NCBI GenBank assembly: GCA_031262295.1
Contig: JAISIA010000007.1
Location: 1 to 64,000 of the forward strand
Direction of reading: 5' to 3'
DNA length: 64,000 nt
From: Bacteroidales bacterium
GTDB lineage: Bacteria > Bacteroidota > Bacteroidia > Bacteroidales > P3
Position numbers and translations under genes: made by a program. The notes beneath the pieces were generated by a model. It searched no databases, was not told where the DNA came from, and saw only the letters and a list, made by a program, of their open reading frames with translations. Numbering within the stretch: the stretch's first letter is position 1; the number at the start of each line of letters is the position of its first letter. Shown piece by piece: positions 62,652 to 64,000 of the stretch.

Positions 62652-62747
62652 GTCGGCAACCGACCTTTATTTTTCCTAACGGAAGTCTGGCTGTTTTTTT
62701 ATAAAATCATCAATCCGACAGGTAAAATAAAAGTCAGTTGCCTACTT
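62652..62747. repeat. Head-to-head hairpin modules in the ruvC leader
   Basis: Forward module GTCGG-CAA-CCGAC, CTTTATTTTTCCTAACGGAAG, TCTGG (62652-62690); inverted module with CCGACAGGTAAAATAAAAG and TCAGTTGCCTA (62713-62747). Same layout as at 57.1 kb. Confidence 0.82.
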
Positions 62748-62767
62748 TTGTTTAATTTTTCGTTAAG

Positions 62768-62775
62768 CAAAAGTA
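62768..62775 (-). promoter_or_regulatory. -7 box of ruvC
   Basis: On the minus strand TACTTTTG, an exact TAnnTTTG match, 141 bases before the ruvC ATG. No other box lies closer, so the module pair would be part of the ruvC leader. Confidence 0.45.
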
Positions 62776-62883
62776 CAAAATATAACCTAATAATATGGTT
62801 TTTTATGTTTTCCTTATAGGAAAAAAGATTATTTGTTTTGTGAAAATAAAATTAAAATTAAAGAAAAAAGAGTAGTTAATTGT

Positions 62884-64000
62884 TTAGTATAGCATAGTTT
62901 TTACTCTTTCTAAACTTTCAATAAAGAGGTCTATTTCATCTTTTGTATTGTATATAGCAAAGGAAACTCTGTTTGTTCCAACTATATTAAAGTGTTGCAT
63001 CACTGTTTGAGCACAATGATGTCCTGTTCTTATTGCTATTGAAAACTGATCTAATAGTGTTCCTACATCAAAAGGATGAACATTTTCTAAGTTAAAGGAA
63101 ATTGCACCCACTCTTTTAGGAGTTTTTCCATAAATAATAGCTCCGCTTTTCCTTAATTTCTCTTCACAATATCCTAAAAGCTCGTCCTCGTATTCTTCAA
63201 TATTTTTATAGCCAATATTATTTATGTAGTTAATAGCTTCTTTTAATGCAATTGTATCCCCAACATTTGGCGTTCCTGCTTCAAATTTATAGGGCAATTC
63301 ATTAAATGTTGTTTTTTCAAATGTGACATGCTCTATCATTTCACCGCCTCCCTGATAAGGAATCATCCTATCAAGAAATTCTCTTTTGCCATAAAGGACG
63401 CCAATTCCCATAGGAGCATATAGTTTATGACCAGAAAAAGCATAGAAATCGCAATCTAAGTCTTGAACATTAACACTAAAATGAGGGACTGCTTGTGCTC
63501 CATCAACTAATACAGGAATATTTTTTTTGTGAGCTATTTCAATGACTTTTTCTATATCATTTCTTACTCCTAAGGCATTAGAAACATGGGTTAAAGATAC
63601 AAGTTTTGTTTTTGAATCTATAAGGGAAGTTAATTTATCAATTTGTAGTTCTCCTTCATCATTCATTGGCAAAACTCTTATTTGGAAATCAACAACATTT
63701 TGCATCAATTGCCAAGGAACAATATTGGAATGGTGTTCCATTTGAGAGATAATGATATTGTCTTTACTCTTTACAAAACTTTTAATAAAGCTATTTGCAA
63801 CAAGGTTTATGCTTTCTGTTGTACCTCTTGTAAATATAATCTCTTGTTTTTCTTTTGCACCAATAAATTCTCTTACTTTTTCTCTTGCATCTTCATAATC
63901 CGAAGTTGCCTTTTGAGCAAGGAAATGTACAGCACGATGAATGTTGGCATTTTCTTTAAGGTAGTAATCCTCTATTGCCTTAACTACGCAAAGAGGTTTT
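62884..64000 (-). CDS. sufS: Cysteine desulfurase SufS, 5' end cut by window
   Basis: The track starts at an internal Met (63741), but the frame stays open to the window edge and reads NIHRAVHFLAQKATSDYEDA and IIFTRGTTESINLVANSF upstream, classic SufS sequence, so the gene is partial. Further features: HVSNALGVRND, DGAQAVPHF, the PLP Lys in FSGHKLYAPMGIGVLYG (split: SGHKLYAPMG) and the sulfur-carrying Cys in IRTGHHCAQTVMQ. About 372 residues are in view; the family has about 405. It supplies sulfur for Fe-S clusters and probably for thiouridine. sufB is 30 kb away; sufC and sufD may lie beyond the edge. Confidence 0.97.
   Translation of the reverse strand, partial: KPLCVVKAIEDYYLKENANIHRAVHFLAQKATSDYEDAREKVREFIGAKEKQEIIFTRGTTESINLVANSFIKSFVKSKDNIIISQMEHHSNIVPWQLMQNVVDFQIRVLPMNDEGELQIDKLTSLIDSKTKLVSLTHVSNALGVRNDIEKVIEIAHKKNIPVLVDGAQAVPHFSVNVQDLDCDFYAFSGHKLYAPMGIGVLYGKREFLDRMIPYQGGGEMIEHVTFEKTTFNELPYKFEAGTPNVGDTIALKEAINYINNIGYKNIEEYEDELLGYCEEKLRKSGAIIYGKTPKRVGAISFNLENVHPFDVGTLLDQFSIAIRTGHHCAQTVMQHFNIVGTNRVSFAIYNTKDEIDLFIESLERVKTMLY

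Noticed and set aside
62810-62826. Hairpin TTTTCCT-TAT-AGGAAAA as terminator after sufS
   Set aside because: The stem is AT-rich and no T-run follows on the sufS strand.
1-64000. Prophage, insertion sequences, integrases, toxin-antitoxin or defence genes
   Set aside because: Every sizeable ORF is accounted for by core metabolism, envelope or tRNA genes; none shows such domains.

Overview
This 64 kb window is low-GC, AT-rich chromosomal DNA of a Bacteroidota bacterium, most likely an anaerobic member of the Bacteroidales; I cannot name the genus. The evidence is a fused LpxC-FabZ, the type IX secretion regulator PorX, many OMP and lipoprotein families typical of the phylum, almost no Shine-Dalgarno sequences, and repeated matches to the Bacteroidota promoter (TTG or TTTG, about 19-21 bases, TAnnTTTG). 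An FprA-type flavodiiron protein and a cysteine desulfidase fit an anaerobic life. I see no phage, insertion sequence, CRISPR array or rRNA operon. Nearly all genes are ordinary core genes.

Layout. 0.5-6.9 kb (minus): NlpC/P60 hydrolase, DUF4294 protein, ClpX, FucP-type sugar transporter, a polyprenyl glycosylphosphotransferase and a lipoprotein. 7.0-14.7 kb (plus): Pcm, a flippase, an LruC/DUF4842-like lipoprotein, an RluB-type pseudouridine synthase and an AsmA-like protein. 15-28.3 kb: MlaD and amidase diverge from LptD, then a TonB-like barrel, Ung, FolK, PrfB (minus, with a programmed frameshift), a small barrel, LpxC-FabZ and LpxA. 28.3-31.9 kb (minus): TsaE, PorX, and a three-gene cluster of two related Cys-rich lipoproteins around a MauE/DoxX-thioredoxin fusion. 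32.9-38 kb (plus): SufB, a heptosyltransferase, MazG, an MBL hydrolase and MnmA. 38-42 kb (minus): exonuclease, DsbD, EnvC. 42.9-48.5 kb (plus): GT2, GT-C-TPR, FprA, cysteine desulfidase. 48.5-57 kb (minus): a probable seven-gene operon from purL through pepC, coaX, an OMP, a TPR protein and lptC to a DUF3298 lipoprotein. 57.6 kb: tRNA-Asp. 57.8-64 kb (minus): O-methyltransferase, OmpA, MiaA, CCA enzyme, RuvC, SufS (cut by the window end).

Themes. Outer-membrane construction is over-represented: LpxA, LpxC-FabZ, LptC, LptD, a heptosyltransferase, MlaD, AsmA and O-antigen/capsule-type functions. tRNA maturation is a second theme: MnmA, MiaA, TsaE and the CCA enzyme, and the single tRNA gene here lacks an encoded CCA. 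Cell-wall remodelling is a third: NlpC/P60, amidase and an EnvC with a degenerate LytM site.

The unusual content is in the intergenic DNA. At seven loci, about every 5-15 kb, there are short tandem arrays of an exactly 21-bp unit (AAAACGAAGAAATAATTT plus NCT, alternating with an AAAACGCTGTTTT variant). Often beside them are small hairpin modules with a CAA triloop and covarying stems, arranged head-to-head like REP/BIME elements. Three of the arrays sit inside a longer repeat of about 450-550 bp which carries its own perfect promoter (TTTG-N20-TATCTTTG, same spacing in all three copies) firing into the array. One copy has a hairpin module inserted where another lacks it. The closest precedent I know is the BrickBuilt MITE family of Porphyromonas gingivalis. 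The combination seen here, a promoter-bearing repeat with helically phased 21-mers, is the best candidate for something undescribed.
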